A stretch of DNA of 64,000 nucleotides from Enterococcus mundtii (lineage in GTDB: Bacteria > Bacillota > Bacilli > Lactobacillales > Enterococcaceae). Both the position numbers and the translations under genes were made by a program. The stretch spans positions 2,098,001 to 2,162,000 of the forward strand of contig NZ_CP018061.1 in assembly GCF_002813755.1 (NCBI RefSeq), given 5' to 3'. This document shows, in pieces, positions 32,272-41,883 of the stretch; position 1 is the stretch's first letter, and every line of letters begins with the position of its first letter. The notes beneath the pieces are model-generated. The model was not told the origin of the DNA and did no database searches. It saw only the letters and a list, made by a program, of their open reading frames with translations.

Positions 32272-32291
32272 TACCTATTCGAAAATAGGTA
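32272..32291. promoter_or_regulatory. candidate operator palindrome upstream of fbp
   Basis: Arms TACCTATT (32272-32279) and AATAGGTA (32284-32291) around CGAA, perfectly complementary, just upstream of the fbp -35. A protein-binding site is likely from position alone; the regulator is unknown. Confidence 0.45.
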
Positions 32292-32347
32292 CATATATAA
32301 TCGTGAATTTTTTAAATCAAACAAAAGCGCTCTAGGTATACGACCAA

Positions 32348-32450
32348 AAGCAACTCTTATGAAAATAAGCCGAGACACCCAAAATTTGAAGAACAATTTT
32401 CGGGTGTCTCGGCTTATTTCTCAGAGTTGAATATTTCTGTGACAACTTCA
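32348..32450 (+). repeat. dispersed hairpin repeat, copy B
   Basis: Stem GCCGAGACACCC / CGGGTGTCTCGGC around AAAATTTGAAGAACAATTTT; flanks AACTCTTATGAAAATAA and TTATTTCTCAGAGTTG pair further out. It stands against the 3' end of the ABC permease gene (stop at 32455) and can terminate it. Confidence 0.75.
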
Positions 32451-32454
32451 ACCT

Positions 32455-33717
32455 TTATTTCTTTTTGCGTTCATTTCTCATGATTGAAATTGATTGTTTC
32501 AATGACGTCCAAATACCACCTTCACTGTAAACAAGCACGTTTGATTTGTACATATTTGCGGACATGAACATCAATACGAATGTGATGATCACTAAGACGA
32601 CCAAAGAAATCAATGCGCCACTCATTTCAACTGTTTCATTTGCCAAGCGGATCGGCATGATATATGAAGATAGGAACGGTATATATGAAGTGATGCGGAT
32701 CACGATATTATTCGGATCAGATGCACCAAGGATCAATCCTAACATATAACCCCCTAAAGAAAGGTACGTCACTGGTAAAATCGCTTTTGCTGTATCTTCG
32801 GCTTTGTTGACCAATGAGCCACATAAGGCAGCTAATACCGCGTAGATCAAAATACCAAAGAACATAAATAGTAAAGAGTACCATAAGAATGGGCCGAAAA
32901 TACTATCTAAAGAAATCCCATCCAGTACACTTTTAACGATTTCCATATCTTTGAACTGATTGAATCCTATTGCAAAGATGATGCCATATAAAGCCATTTG
33001 AGTGACTGCCACTAGCAGTACCCCTGTCAATTTTCCATAAAAATGTTTTTGTGCAGTGGTACTAGACAAAATCACTTCCATGATTCTTGTCCCTTTTTCT
33101 GAAGCAATCTCTTGTGCAATGATCTGTGCATACGTCAAGATGATGATGAATAGAATGATTGTTGCAACATAACTGACCGCATATTGAACAGCTGAGTTAT
33201 CTTCTCCTATCGTCATTTCACCATTTGCATCAAAACTGACTTTTTGTCTTGAAAATGCAGCGGGTTGACTTAATGCAGCCACTTCTTCTGGAGAGATCCC
33301 TAAACTACTTGCCCGCATCATCGACTGTAAGCCAGTCAACTGCTGTTGGATCAACAGTTGCGTTGCTTGGCCTAATGAGTTTTCACTAAATAATTCTCCG
33401 GATACTTCTCCATTATCTGTCGTGACTACCATGTACGCATCGATCTTTTCGTCAGATAACTTACTTTTGGCTTCATCCTCCGATGAAAAAGCTTCAAAGT
33501 GGAAATCCCCCATATCGGATTGACTCAAATAATCAGTGATTTGTTGGTCTTCAGCAATGACACCGATTTTATCTGTTTCACTGTTTTGTTGAGCAAAATT
33601 ACCTGCTAAGTAAATCACACCCATCAAAACAAACGGCACTAGTATCATAATAATAAAAGAAATCGATTTGACATTTTTCAAATAGACATCTTTCGTGATG
33701 ATCCAAAACTTACTCAT
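32455..33717 (-). CDS. ABC exporter permease (NatB-like)
   Basis: A 420-residue ABC-2 type permease with an N-terminal transmembrane helix (SIIMILVPFVLMGVIYLAG), a large extracytoplasmic loop of about 150 residues and five further helices in the C-terminal half, as in NatB/YhaP, which with NatA exports Na+ in Bacillus. Substrate here is unknown. The ATG at 33717, with AGGTG six bases before, overlaps the end of the ATPase gene. The C-terminus is lysine-rich (NERKKK). Confidence 0.85.
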   Translation of the reverse strand: MSKFWIITKDVYLKNVKSISFIIMILVPFVLMGVIYLAGNFAQQNSETDKIGVIAEDQQITDYLSQSDMGDFHFEAFSSEDEAKSKLSDEKIDAYMVVTTDNGEVSGELFSENSLGQATQLLIQQQLTGLQSMMRASSLGISPEEVAALSQPAAFSRQKVSFDANGEMTIGEDNSAVQYAVSYVATIILFIIILTYAQIIAQEIASEKGTRIMEVILSSTTAQKHFYGKLTGVLLVAVTQMALYGIIFAIGFNQFKDMEIVKSVLDGISLDSIFGPFLWYSLLFMFFGILIYAVLAALCGSLVNKAEDTAKAILPVTYLSLGGYMLGLILGASDPNNIVIRITSYIPFLSSYIMPIRLANETVEMSGALISLVVLVIITFVLMFMSANMYKSNVLVYSEGGIWTSLKQSISIMRNERKKK

Positions 33718-34609
33718 GTAGCTCACCTGCTTTCATCTTGAAGATTTCTTCTAAAGTAGGCGGTTGTTGATTGAACATTGGAATATAGCCAAATTGCGTC
33801 GCGCGAGTAAAGATCTCTTTCCCTACATCTGGATGATCCAATGTGATTTCCAACGATTGATCCTCACGAAGAATCACTTTTTGGACCCCGTCGATTTCCT
33901 CTATTTCTTGCTGTGATAATCCAGACTCTAAAAATAGCTTTGTTCGTCCAAATGCTTCTCGAATCTCGTGGACTTTCCCATCTAGTACCATCTCCCCATT
34001 TCGAAGCATGATCAAGTGGTCACAAATCTTTTCAACATTATCCATGTTGTGACTAGAAAAAATGACACATGAGCCATTTTTCTTCAATTCGATGATCCCG
34101 TCTTTAAGTAGCTCAGCATTCACTGGGTCCAACCCACTAAAAGGCTCGTCTAAAATAATCAACTTAGGTTCGTGGATCAGTGTTGCAATCAGTTGTACCT
34201 TTTGTTGATTTCCTTTTGACAAGGACTTAACTTTATCTGTTTTTTTCCCTTTTACTTGAAATTTCTCCATCCAAAAATCGATCTTAGGTTCAATTTCTTT
34301 TTTCGTTTTTCCACGTAATGCAGCAAAATAGATCAACTGTTCTTGGATCGATACCTTGGGATAAAGCCCTCGTTCTTCAGGTAAATACCCAATGATATCA
34401 TAATCTTTTTCACTCAAATGATGACCGTTCCATAGCACTTCGCCTTGATCTTGCGTCAAAAAATCTAAAATCAAGCGAAAAGTCGTTGTTTTTCCTGCAC
34501 CGTTTTGCCCAATCAATCCCATGATTTTTCCATCAGGTATTTGAAAAGAAACATGATCAACAGCTGTATAACTGCCAAACGTCTTAACCAAATCCTTTAC
34601 CTCTAGCAT
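33710..34609 (-). CDS. ABC exporter ATPase (NatA-like)
   Basis: A 299-residue ABC ATPase: Walker A GLIGQNGAGKTTTFRL, signature LSKGNQQKVQLIAT, Walker B LIILDEPFSGLDPVNAEL and the H-loop in IFSSHNMDNV. The C-terminal ~80 residues are an extra domain typical of NatA/YhaQ-type proteins. Works with the permease encoded directly downstream (overlap of 8 bases). RBS AAGGAG upstream. Confidence 0.92.
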   Translation of the reverse strand: MLEVKDLVKTFGSYTAVDHVSFQIPDGKIMGLIGQNGAGKTTTFRLILDFLTQDQGEVLWNGHHLSEKDYDIIGYLPEERGLYPKVSIQEQLIYFAALRGKTKKEIEPKIDFWMEKFQVKGKKTDKVKSLSKGNQQKVQLIATLIHEPKLIILDEPFSGLDPVNAELLKDGIIELKKNGSCVIFSSHNMDNVEKICDHLIMLRNGEMVLDGKVHEIREAFGRTKLFLESGLSQQEIEEIDGVQKVILREDQSLEITLDHPDVGKEIFTRATQFGYIPMFNQQPPTLEEIFKMKAGELHE

Positions 34610-34752
34610 TTTCTCACTCCTTCATCCTAAATTCCTCTATCCTTTACTGTACGATATAAAAATAACTTATATATAAAAACTTATGTTATTGTTTTTTATT
34701 GTACATATAAAAATGATAGGACAGTTTACAGGTTTTGTAAAGCGCCCTCAGT

Positions 34753-36531
34753 TCAATTTTTATGCAGTTTATCGAAAACATTTTGTGCGACATTTTTTGG
34801 TAGACCAATTTCTTGTAACTCCTCAATTGACGCAGCGGTGATGTTTTTTAACGATTTGAACTCTTTCAACAACATTTTTTTTCGTTTTGGCCCTAACCCT
34901 TCAATCTCATCTAAGCGCGAAGCAAAACTATTTTTACTACGTAATTGGCGATGAAACGTGATTGCAAAGCGATGGACTTCGTCTTGGATACGTTGCAATA
35001 AAAAGAATTCTGGTGAATTTCGTTCAAGCGGAACAACTTCTAATTCATTCCCAAATAACAACTCATTGGTTTTATGCTTATCATTCTTCGCCATTCCAGC
35101 GACTGGGATATCGATACCTAATTGATTTTCTAATACATCCTTTGCTACATCGACTTGCCCTTTCCCCCCATCGATCAAAATCAGATCAGGCAATGGCAGT
35201 TCTTCTCGTATCACACGTGCATAGCGGCGGTAGATGACTTCTCGCATCGAAGCATAGTCGTCCGGTCCAACGACCGTTTTGATTTTATATTTACGGTATT
35301 CTTTTTTTGCTGGTTTTCCATCGATGAACACCACCATCGCTGCTACTGGATCGGTCCCCATGATATTAGAGTTATCAAAAGACTCGATCCGGATAGGTGC
35401 TGGGATGTTCATTGCATTACCAAGGCGCTCGATCGCTCCGATCGTTCGTTCTTGTTTCCTAACGATCAAATCAAAGCGTTCGTTCAATGCCACCCTTGCA
35501 TTTTTATTGGCTAGTTCAACTAACTTTTTCTTCTCACCACGTTTGGGCTGGATGACCTTTGTCGCTAACAACGCCTCAACACTCGGTTGGTCGATCGTAT
35601 CAGGGATTACCACTTCTTTTGGAATGAAATGTTCATTTTCTTGATAAAACTGCCCGATGTATGTTAAGAAATCCTCTTCTGCTTCATTGTAAAAAGGAAT
35701 GATCGATACATCTCGTTCAATCAGTTTTCCTTGACGTACAAAGAATACTTGGACACACATCCAGCCTTTATCAATGGCATAACCAAACACATCTCGATCA
35801 ATCAAATCAGTGTTTGTCATTTTTTGTCTTGTCATGATCGTTTCGATGGCTCTGATTTGATCACGATACTCTGCTGCTTTTTCAAATTCCATATTTTCTG
35901 CGGCCTTGGCCATTTTTTCTTGGATCTCGGCTTCGATCGTCTCATGACCACCATTCAAAAAGCGTTTGACTTCATTCACGATACTTGTATATTCCGCTGG
36001 ATCTACATCAAAATAGTAGGGACATAAACATTGCCCTAAATGGTAATAAAGACAAGGTTCTTTTGTCTGACTCGGTTTACATTTCCGTAAAGGGAATAAA
36101 CGATCTAAAATCTTTTTTGTTTCATTCGCAGCCCCAACATCGGGGTAAGGACCAAAATAAAAGGCTTTGTCTTTTAATACTTTACGAGTGATCACTAAAC
36201 GAGGATATTTTTCGTTCGTGATCTTTAAAAAAGGATAAGTTTTATCATCCTTTAACATGATATTGTATTTTGGATCATTCTTTTTGATCAGATTGATTTC
36301 TAGCAGTAACGCTTCAATGTTAGATTCTGTCACAATGTATTCAAAGTCCTCGATCTCACTAACTAATCGCTCCGTTTTCGTGTTATGGCTTCCAGTAAAA
36401 TAGGAACGCACGCGATTTTTCAAGACTTTGGCTTTTCCTACATAAATGATCGTACCGTTTTTGTCTTTCATCAAATAGCAGCCAGGCTGATCAGGAAGTA
36501 ATGCAAGTTTATTTTTTATTCGTTCATTCAT
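34753..36531 (-). CDS. uvrC: excinuclease ABC subunit C
   Basis: Nucleotide excision repair nuclease (592 residues) that makes both incisions with UvrAB. The N-terminal GIY-YIG domain starts at [30 protein letters not shown], the UvrB-binding UVR motif lies near 200-235 ([14 protein letters not shown]), the endonuclease V-like domain is around [21 protein letters not shown] ... [14 protein letters not shown], and a helix-hairpin-helix pair ends the protein ([19 protein letters not shown]). RBS AAAGGAG precedes the ATG. Confidence 0.97.
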   Translation of the reverse strand: MNERIKNKLALLPDQPGCYLMKDKNGTIIYVGKAKVLKNRVRSYFTGSHNTKTERLVSEIEDFEYIVTESNIEALLLEINLIKKNDPKYNIMLKDDKTYPFLKITNEKYPRLVITRKVLKDKAFYFGPYPDVGAANETKKILDRLFPLRKCKPSQTKEPCLYYHLGQCLCPYYFDVDPAEYTSIVNEVKRFLNGGHETIEAEIQEKMAKAAENMEFEKAAEYRDQIRAIETIMTRQKMTNTDLIDRDVFGYAIDKGWMCVQVFFVRQGKLIERDVSIIPFYNEAEEDFLTYIGQFYQENEHFIPKEVVIPDTIDQPSVEALLATKVIQPKRGEKKKLVELANKNARVALNERFDLIVRKQERTIGAIERLGNAMNIPAPIRIESFDNSNIMGTDPVAAMVVFIDGKPAKKEYRKYKIKTVVGPDDYASMREVIYRRYARVIREELPLPDLILIDGGKGQVDVAKDVLENQLGIDIPVAGMAKNDKHKTNELLFGNELEVVPLERNSPEFFLLQRIQDEVHRFAITFHRQLRSKNSFASRLDEIEGLGPKRKKMLLKEFKSLKNITAASIEELQEIGLPKNVAQNVFDKLHKN

Positions 36532-36734
36532 GGTGACTGCTCCTTTATATTTCTGATATCGCTATTATAACAGAGGTTGAGATAGAAGTATCAAGCGAAG
36601 AGACACAAGAAAAATTTTGCGTAGCTTATCGTATAAATTTTTAAGTATCCTGTACGCTAACAAAAGATTCTATTCTCTTCATTTATGGCTTTTTTATTCC
36701 ACGTCTCCGTTCAGTTTTATGACTCGATTAGTCG

Positions 36735-36777
36735 CAAAAAAACCGAGACAGCAATCCATATGATTGTTGTCTCAGTC
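36735..36777 (-). terminator. intrinsic terminator after trxA
   Basis: CCGAGACAGCAATC (36743-36756) pairs with GATTGTTGTCTCAGT (36762-36776); on the minus strand a run of seven T residues follows. It lies directly downstream of trxA. Confidence 0.88.
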
Positions 36778-36798
36778 TGATGTGTTAGTTACTTAATC

Positions 36799-37113
36799 TT
36801 ATAAGTGTTGGGCAATCATTTGACGTAATTGATCTTTTGATTGAACACCGATTGCTTTTTCTACTACTTCGCCGTCTTTTTTCAAAAGTAATGTTGGAAT
36901 ACTCATGATCCCAAATTGTTGTGGTGTTTCAGGATTTTCATCAACATCCATCTTCACGATTCTGAATTCGTCTTCGTCATATTCTTCTTCTAACTGGTCT
37001 AAAATTGGCGCTTGCATTCGACAAGGTCCACACCAAGTTGCCCAAAAGTCGATTAAAACTAACCCTTTATCTGTTTCTTCGTTGAATGTTGCATCTGTAA
37101 TTACTTGAGCCAT
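36799..37113 (-). CDS. trxA: thioredoxin
   Basis: A 104-residue thioredoxin, the general protein disulphide reductant. The active site WCGPC is at residues 27-31 (Cys28 and Cys31) in LIDFWATWCGPCR, the cis-proline is in SIPTLLLKKDG. Starts at 37113 with GGAGG eight bases upstream; the five-codon longer reading has no RBS. It is 85 bases from mutS2. Confidence 0.97.
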   Translation of the reverse strand: MAQVITDATFNEETDKGLVLIDFWATWCGPCRMQAPILDQLEEEYDEDEFRIVKMDVDENPETPQQFGIMSIPTLLLKKDGEVVEKAIGVQSKDQLRQMIAQHL

Positions 37114-37198
37114 ATCAAAGACCTCCATTTATTAGTCTACTCTAAGTATAGCACTATTGGTGCCTAGATTCGAGCTATTTGCTTACCTTTAGTAAGTT

Positions 37199-39559
37199 TT
37201 ATTTAAATTTAACAATTGTCGCACCATTGCCCCCTTGATTTCCTGGAGCAAAATCGAAGCTCTTGACACTACGATGATTTTTTAAATAATCGGTGATTCC
37301 GGTTCTTAGTGCGCCTGTGCCTTTTCCATGAACGATCGTCACTTGAGGGTAGCCAGCCAAAATTGCCGCATCTAAATATAGATCGACTTCATTTAATGCT
37401 TCTTCATAACGCTTCCCTCGAAGATCCAGCTGGTTGGAGACGGTGGAATGAGCATCTGAGCGAACCGTATGGATCACTCGTTGTTGTGGTTCTTTTTGGG
37501 GAGCAATCGGTGTTAATTCACTTTCCGAAACGTTCATCTTCAGGATACCGATCTCCACTTGCCATTGGTTGCCATTTTTGCGCAACAATGTTCCACGCTG
37601 CCCATAAGTCGTCACGAGTACTTCGTCACCTGGTTTCAATGTTTTCTGTTCTTTCGCTTTTTTCAAGACCTTATTTTTCTTTAATTGTTCTTCTTGATGC
37701 AAGTTGGCTAACTGTGATTTTGCATCGATCAATTGATGCTCTTTGACCGTACCCTGCCCCACTTGTTTTTGTAAGTTGCGAATATCTGCAATGATTTTTT
37801 CTGCCTTTTCTTCTGCTTCAGAAACAAGTGCGTTGGCTTTTTGTTTGGCTTTCGCCATTTCTTGTTCACGCTCTTCAAAGAAGTAGCTATAAGCTTCTTT
37901 CAAATCATTGTACAGACGTTGCGCTTCATCGACATAATGACGCATCTCTAAATACTCTGTTTCTGCCATTTTTCGACGATTCTCTAAATCAGTGATCATT
38001 TCATTCAAGTCTTGACTTTCATCGTTCATCAATTGCTTGGCTTCATCAATGACTTGGTTGTCTAATCCTAAACGACTTGAAATCTCAAAGGCATTACTTC
38101 TACCCGGCACGCCGATCAACAAGCGGTAAGTTGGGCTAAGAGTGTCAACGTTGAACTCCATACTCGCATTGATGGTATTCGAGCGATTGTAGCCATAGAC
38201 TTTCAATTCAGGATAATGTGTTGTTGCCATCACATAGGCAGATTTCTTTCCGAGATCATCTAAAATAGCAATGGCTAGCGCTGCTCCTTCTTGAGGATCA
38301 GTCCCCGCACCTAGTTCGTCAAATAAAACTAAGCTTTTTTCATTGACTTTGGAAAGGATATCCACGGTATTTGTCATATGTGAGGAGAAGGTCGATAAAC
38401 TTTGCTCAATCGATTGTTCATCTCCGATATCAGCAAAAATATCTTCAAAGATCCCGATCTGACTTTCTTCATCCGCCGGGATCGGTAACCCTGCTTGCCC
38501 CATCAATTGCAATAAGCCCAGTGTTTTCAACGTGATGGTTTTCCCACCAGTATTTGGTCCGGTAATGACGATCGCTTGATAGTTTTCCCCAATCGAAATA
38601 TCATTTGGGACGACTTTTTCTTGATCGATCAATGGGTGTCTGGCTTGCTTCAAATCAACGATGTTTTCTGTACTGATCGTCGGCACGATTGCCTTTAGTT
38701 CTTTCCCAAAGCGTGCTTTCGCATTCATCAAGTCCATTTTTCCAATGACATACGCATTGTGGATGATTTCTTGACGATGAGGAACTAACTCCGCCGACAA
38801 CTCGCTTAGAATACGTTGGATCTCATTGCGTTCGGCAATTTGATATTGACGCAAGCGATTGTTCAATTCCACGACTTGTTTTGGTTCAACGAATAGTGTT
38901 TGTCCCGAAGAACTTTGATCATGGACGACTCCGCCAAACACACCACGATATTCTTGTTTTACTGGAATAACATAGCGGTCGTTTCTCATCGTAATGATGG
39001 CATCACTTAGGTATTTGGCATTTTTCCCACGAACGATCCCATCTAATTGTTCTCTAACTGCTTGTTCACTTCTACGGATATTATGACGGATCGTCTTCAA
39101 CTCTGGAGAGGCATCATCCGTCACTCGTCCATCATCATCGATTGCTTCTTTCAAACGACGACTCAAGGATGGGATAGCAACTAATTGATCTGTCCAAAAA
39201 TAAAGACGCGCAAACTCAATCTCGCTATCTGCTAAATCATCAATAAAACGTCGCAACTCACTAGTAGTTGATAGGACACGGGAAACCTGTGCTAGCTCGA
39301 CCCCATTAAGGTCAGCACCGATTTCGATGCGTTTCATATGCGGACGGATATTCTCTAATTTGGGGATTGGGATACCGCCACGCAATCGTTGGACTTTTAG
39401 ACCATCTTCTGTTTCTTCCAACCAATATCTGATCGTCTCTGCTTCATTCACTGGCACAAGCTGGGCTAATTCTTCTTGCCCTTGTGCTGTGATCACAAAC
39501 TGTAGTACTTGTTGTTTTACTTTTTCAAACTCTAATGTTTCTAGAATGCGTTTGTTCAT
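37199..39559 (-). CDS. mutS2: endonuclease MutS2
   Basis: A 786-residue MutS family protein without the mismatch-recognition N-terminal domain. The Walker A is VITGPNTGGKTITLKTLG, Walker B VLFDELGAGTDPQEG, then a long coiled coil (about residues 510-640), a KOW-like part and the C-terminal Smr nuclease domain (LDLRGKRYEEALNEVD, HGKGTGALRTGI). Known roles include suppressing recombination and rescuing collided ribosomes. Start at 39559 has AAGGTG six bases before; a GTG start three codons upstream is unlikely. Confidence 0.96.
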   Translation of the reverse strand: MNKRILETLEFEKVKQQVLQFVITAQGQEELAQLVPVNEAETIRYWLEETEDGLKVQRLRGGIPIPKLENIRPHMKRIEIGADLNGVELAQVSRVLSTTSELRRFIDDLADSEIEFARLYFWTDQLVAIPSLSRRLKEAIDDDGRVTDDASPELKTIRHNIRRSEQAVREQLDGIVRGKNAKYLSDAIITMRNDRYVIPVKQEYRGVFGGVVHDQSSSGQTLFVEPKQVVELNNRLRQYQIAERNEIQRILSELSAELVPHRQEIIHNAYVIGKMDLMNAKARFGKELKAIVPTISTENIVDLKQARHPLIDQEKVVPNDISIGENYQAIVITGPNTGGKTITLKTLGLLQLMGQAGLPIPADEESQIGIFEDIFADIGDEQSIEQSLSTFSSHMTNTVDILSKVNEKSLVLFDELGAGTDPQEGAALAIAILDDLGKKSAYVMATTHYPELKVYGYNRSNTINASMEFNVDTLSPTYRLLIGVPGRSNAFEISSRLGLDNQVIDEAKQLMNDESQDLNEMITDLENRRKMAETEYLEMRHYVDEAQRLYNDLKEAYSYFFEEREQEMAKAKQKANALVSEAEEKAEKIIADIRNLQKQVGQGTVKEHQLIDAKSQLANLHQEEQLKKNKVLKKAKEQKTLKPGDEVLVTTYGQRGTLLRKNGNQWQVEIGILKMNVSESELTPIAPQKEPQQRVIHTVRSDAHSTVSNQLDLRGKRYEEALNEVDLYLDAAILAGYPQVTIVHGKGTGALRTGITDYLKNHRSVKSFDFAPGNQGGNGATIVKFK

Positions 39560-39581
39560 TTTTTTCACCTTACTTTCACTA

Positions 39582-39650
39582 AAAAAGAGGCCGATAGATG
39601 GCTAAGCAGTCTTCAAGACTAACCAACATCTTCATAGCCTCTGTCATTGA
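39582..39650 (-). terminator. hairpin terminator between cvpA and mutS2
   Basis: On the minus strand AGAGGC ... GCCTCT form the outer stem, with inner pairs GATG/CATC and GTCTT/AAGAC, followed by TTTTTT. It may end part of the zapA-cvpA transcript before mutS2. Confidence 0.65.
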
Positions 39651-39668
39651 CAAGAAATCATTTCTTAC

Positions 39669-40217
39669 TTAGTTAATCACTTGTGTCACCCATAGATCAT
39701 ACATTTTATTTGCTAAAATAGGTGTTCGTTCAACCATAAATGTTGCAAGATTATTGCCACTAAATTGGTTTTGGATAAATCCCACCGGAATAAACGTCAG
39801 TAAACGTAAAACTAGAACCAAGGAAATATAGGTGATGATCACGGATAAAATCCCGCCAGCCACCCAGTCTAATTGCTTTAGTACAGGAATAAACGTCAAC
39901 CCATGAGCGAATACCCCAATGAATCGTGTGACTAGCCAACCAATAAATAAAATGATCAAGAAAGCCACCCCTGCATAAAATGCTTCATCTAATTTAAATG
40001 AAAAAGCTTGATCAAAAAAAACTAAGTTAGAATTGGCTGTTACCGCAGGATAAGGAATATATAATTGCAGATGATTGGCTAATGTTTTGTAATAGGTTTG
40101 TGCTGCTAGAAATGAGACAAAATAACCAACCAGATAAATCCCCTGTAGCGCAAAACCACGACTGGCTCCAGAAAAAAATGCAATCAGCAAAATAAATAAA
40201 ATCAAAAGACTAAGCAT
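39669..40217 (-). CDS. CvpA family membrane protein
   Basis: A 182-residue inner-membrane protein with four hydrophobic segments: LSLLILFILLIAFFSG, GIYLVGYFVSFLAAQ, AFLIILFIGWLVTRFIG and WVAGGILSVIITYISLVLVLRL. This is the CvpA pattern. In Bacillus and lactic acid bacteria it lies between zapA and mutS2 (as YshB); it is implicated in envelope and colicin V export biology but the function is not clear. RBS AAAGGAAG precedes the ATG. Confidence 0.85.
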   Translation of the reverse strand: MLSLLILFILLIAFFSGASRGFALQGIYLVGYFVSFLAAQTYYKTLANHLQLYIPYPAVTANSNLVFFDQAFSFKLDEAFYAGVAFLIILFIGWLVTRFIGVFAHGLTFIPVLKQLDWVAGGILSVIITYISLVLVLRLLTFIPVGFIQNQFSGNNLATFMVERTPILANKMYDLWVTQVIN

Positions 40218-40246
40218 ACATTCTTCCTTTCTCTTCTATAATAATA

Positions 40247-40681
40247 TCAATTTGAAGATCTTTGTTTGATTTGACCTTTTCGTTTTTCATTTAGAATCTG
40301 TTGTGCTTCCACATGATTTTTGATCTTATGGTCACTTCCATTTTCTTTCAATACTGCTCGTGCTTCGTTTTCAATCGCTTCGATTCGTTTGATCCGATTT
40401 TCCATTTCTGTGAATCTCACCATTTTTTGTTTCAGTTCTGTGACTTCTTTTATTAAATTCAAATTTTTTTCCTGTCTTTTCAATTGATCGGAAAATGCAT
40501 TGACTGCTAATAAAATAGCTGCTTGTTCATTGTCTAATTGAGGGGACAATTCTTTCAGTTCAGCTAATTGTTCATTGATTAATTTTGTGACCATATCCAT
40601 ATGCTGTTTTGATTCTTGCCCGATAATAGTATACGTTTGGTCCGCAATCACCGCTTTATAGCGTGTTTTTTCATGTGCCAT
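40247..40681 (-). CDS. zapA: cell division protein ZapA
   Basis: A 144-residue ZapA, which binds and bundles FtsZ filaments. N-terminal part TRYKAVIADQTYTIIGQESKQHMDMVTKLINEQL is the ZapA signature; the following LSPQLDNEQAAILLAVNAFSDQLKRQEKN and the coiled-coil C-terminus fit. It is longer than in Bacillus because of the charged tail. Directly upstream of cvpA and mutS2, as is usual in Firmicutes. GGAGG lies twelve bases before the ATG. Confidence 0.9.
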   Translation of the reverse strand: MAHEKTRYKAVIADQTYTIIGQESKQHMDMVTKLINEQLAELKELSPQLDNEQAAILLAVNAFSDQLKRQEKNLNLIKEVTELKQKMVRFTEMENRIKRIEAIENEARAVLKENGSDHKIKNHVEAQQILNEKRKGQIKQRSSN

Positions 40682-40886
40682 ATGAATCTGTCTCCTCCTA
40701 TTGCCAAAAATATTAACTAGTGTACCATATAGTTAAGCAATTAACCGTACACGAAAAACTTCATTATAAATACTTTACTATTATATGATAAACTTTGCAA
40801 AAATGCTATGTGTGCATTGATTTCAAATCAGCTGGATCTAGTCAAATACAACTTTTCTTACGACTGGATCGCAACAGGAGGAAAAC

Positions 40887-41801
40887 ATGAGTAACATTAT
40901 CTTAAAAGTAACGACAAATCAAATGAATAAGATGAAAGAGGCGTATCGCCCATTTCTAGTACAAAAACCGATTCCATATACTCTTTTTTCAGCAAAAAAA
41001 AATGGCACAACGATCACTGCCTATACTTCTGGAAAAGTGATGTTTCAAGGCACCGGCGCCGAACAAGAAGCAGCGAAATGGGGAAATCCACTTACAGCAA
41101 AAAAAGCGACACAAACTAATTCTTCTTCCTTACCCAAAGATCTACAAACACTATCTGTTTTAGGGAGTGACGAAGTCGGCAACGGTAGTTACTTTGGCCC
41201 ACTGACTGTTTGTGCTGCCTATGTCGATCAAACACAATTGAAAGAATTACGCACGTTAGGCGTCAAAGATTCAAAAGAATTAAAAGATGGACAAATCATT
41301 CAATTAGCCAAAGTATTAAAGGAAACGATCCCATATCAATTACTGGTCTTGCCACCAAAAAAATACAATGAGATCCAACCTACGTATAATGCAGTGAGAA
41401 TGAAGGTCGCTTTACACAATCAAGCTATCCACTTATTGTTACAAAAAATAGCACCAGTCAAGCCGGATGCTATTTTGATCGACCAGTTCACACCGGAAGC
41501 CAACTTTAAAAAATACGCGCGTTTAGAAAAAAATCAACTCACCGAAAAACTCTACTTTGTTACAAAAGGTGAACAATATCATTTAGCTGTTGCTGCCGCT
41601 TCGATCATTAGTCGCGCAAGCTTTTTAGAAGAGTTGGACAAAGAATCTGCTGAACTTGGTCTCACGCTTCCTTCTGGTGCAGGTACAAAATCCGACCAAG
41701 TCGCTGCAACGATTTTAAAAAAAGGTGGCGAAGCCTTGTTAGCAAACTATGCAAAATTGCATTTTGCGAACACAGAAAAAGCCAAAAAATTAGTCAACTA
41801 A
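40887..41801 (+). CDS. rnhC: ribonuclease HIII
   Basis: A 304-residue type 2 RNase H that cuts RNA in RNA-DNA hybrids. Residues 1-85 are the TBP-like substrate-binding domain; the catalytic domain starts with VLGSDEVGNGSYFGPL (Asp95-Glu96 active site) and contains LIDQFTPEANFKKY and VAAASIISRASFLEEL. RBS AGGAGG precedes the ATG. It is divergent from zapA and next to it, as in Bacillus subtilis. Confidence 0.95.
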   Translation: MSNIILKVTTNQMNKMKEAYRPFLVQKPIPYTLFSAKKNGTTITAYTSGKVMFQGTGAEQEAAKWGNPLTAKKATQTNSSSLPKDLQTLSVLGSDEVGNGSYFGPLTVCAAYVDQTQLKELRTLGVKDSKELKDGQIIQLAKVLKETIPYQLLVLPPKKYNEIQPTYNAVRMKVALHNQAIHLLLQKIAPVKPDAILIDQFTPEANFKKYARLEKNQLTEKLYFVTKGEQYHLAVAAASIISRASFLEELDKESAELGLTLPSGAGTKSDQVAATILKKGGEALLANYAKLHFANTEKAKKLVN

Positions 41802-41883
41802 CTATTAGTTTTAGCTTGTTCCACTTTTCTTTAAGTTCGATTTAAGTTTTGTTGTTTATCCTCATGTTCAAGAGGTGAAAACG

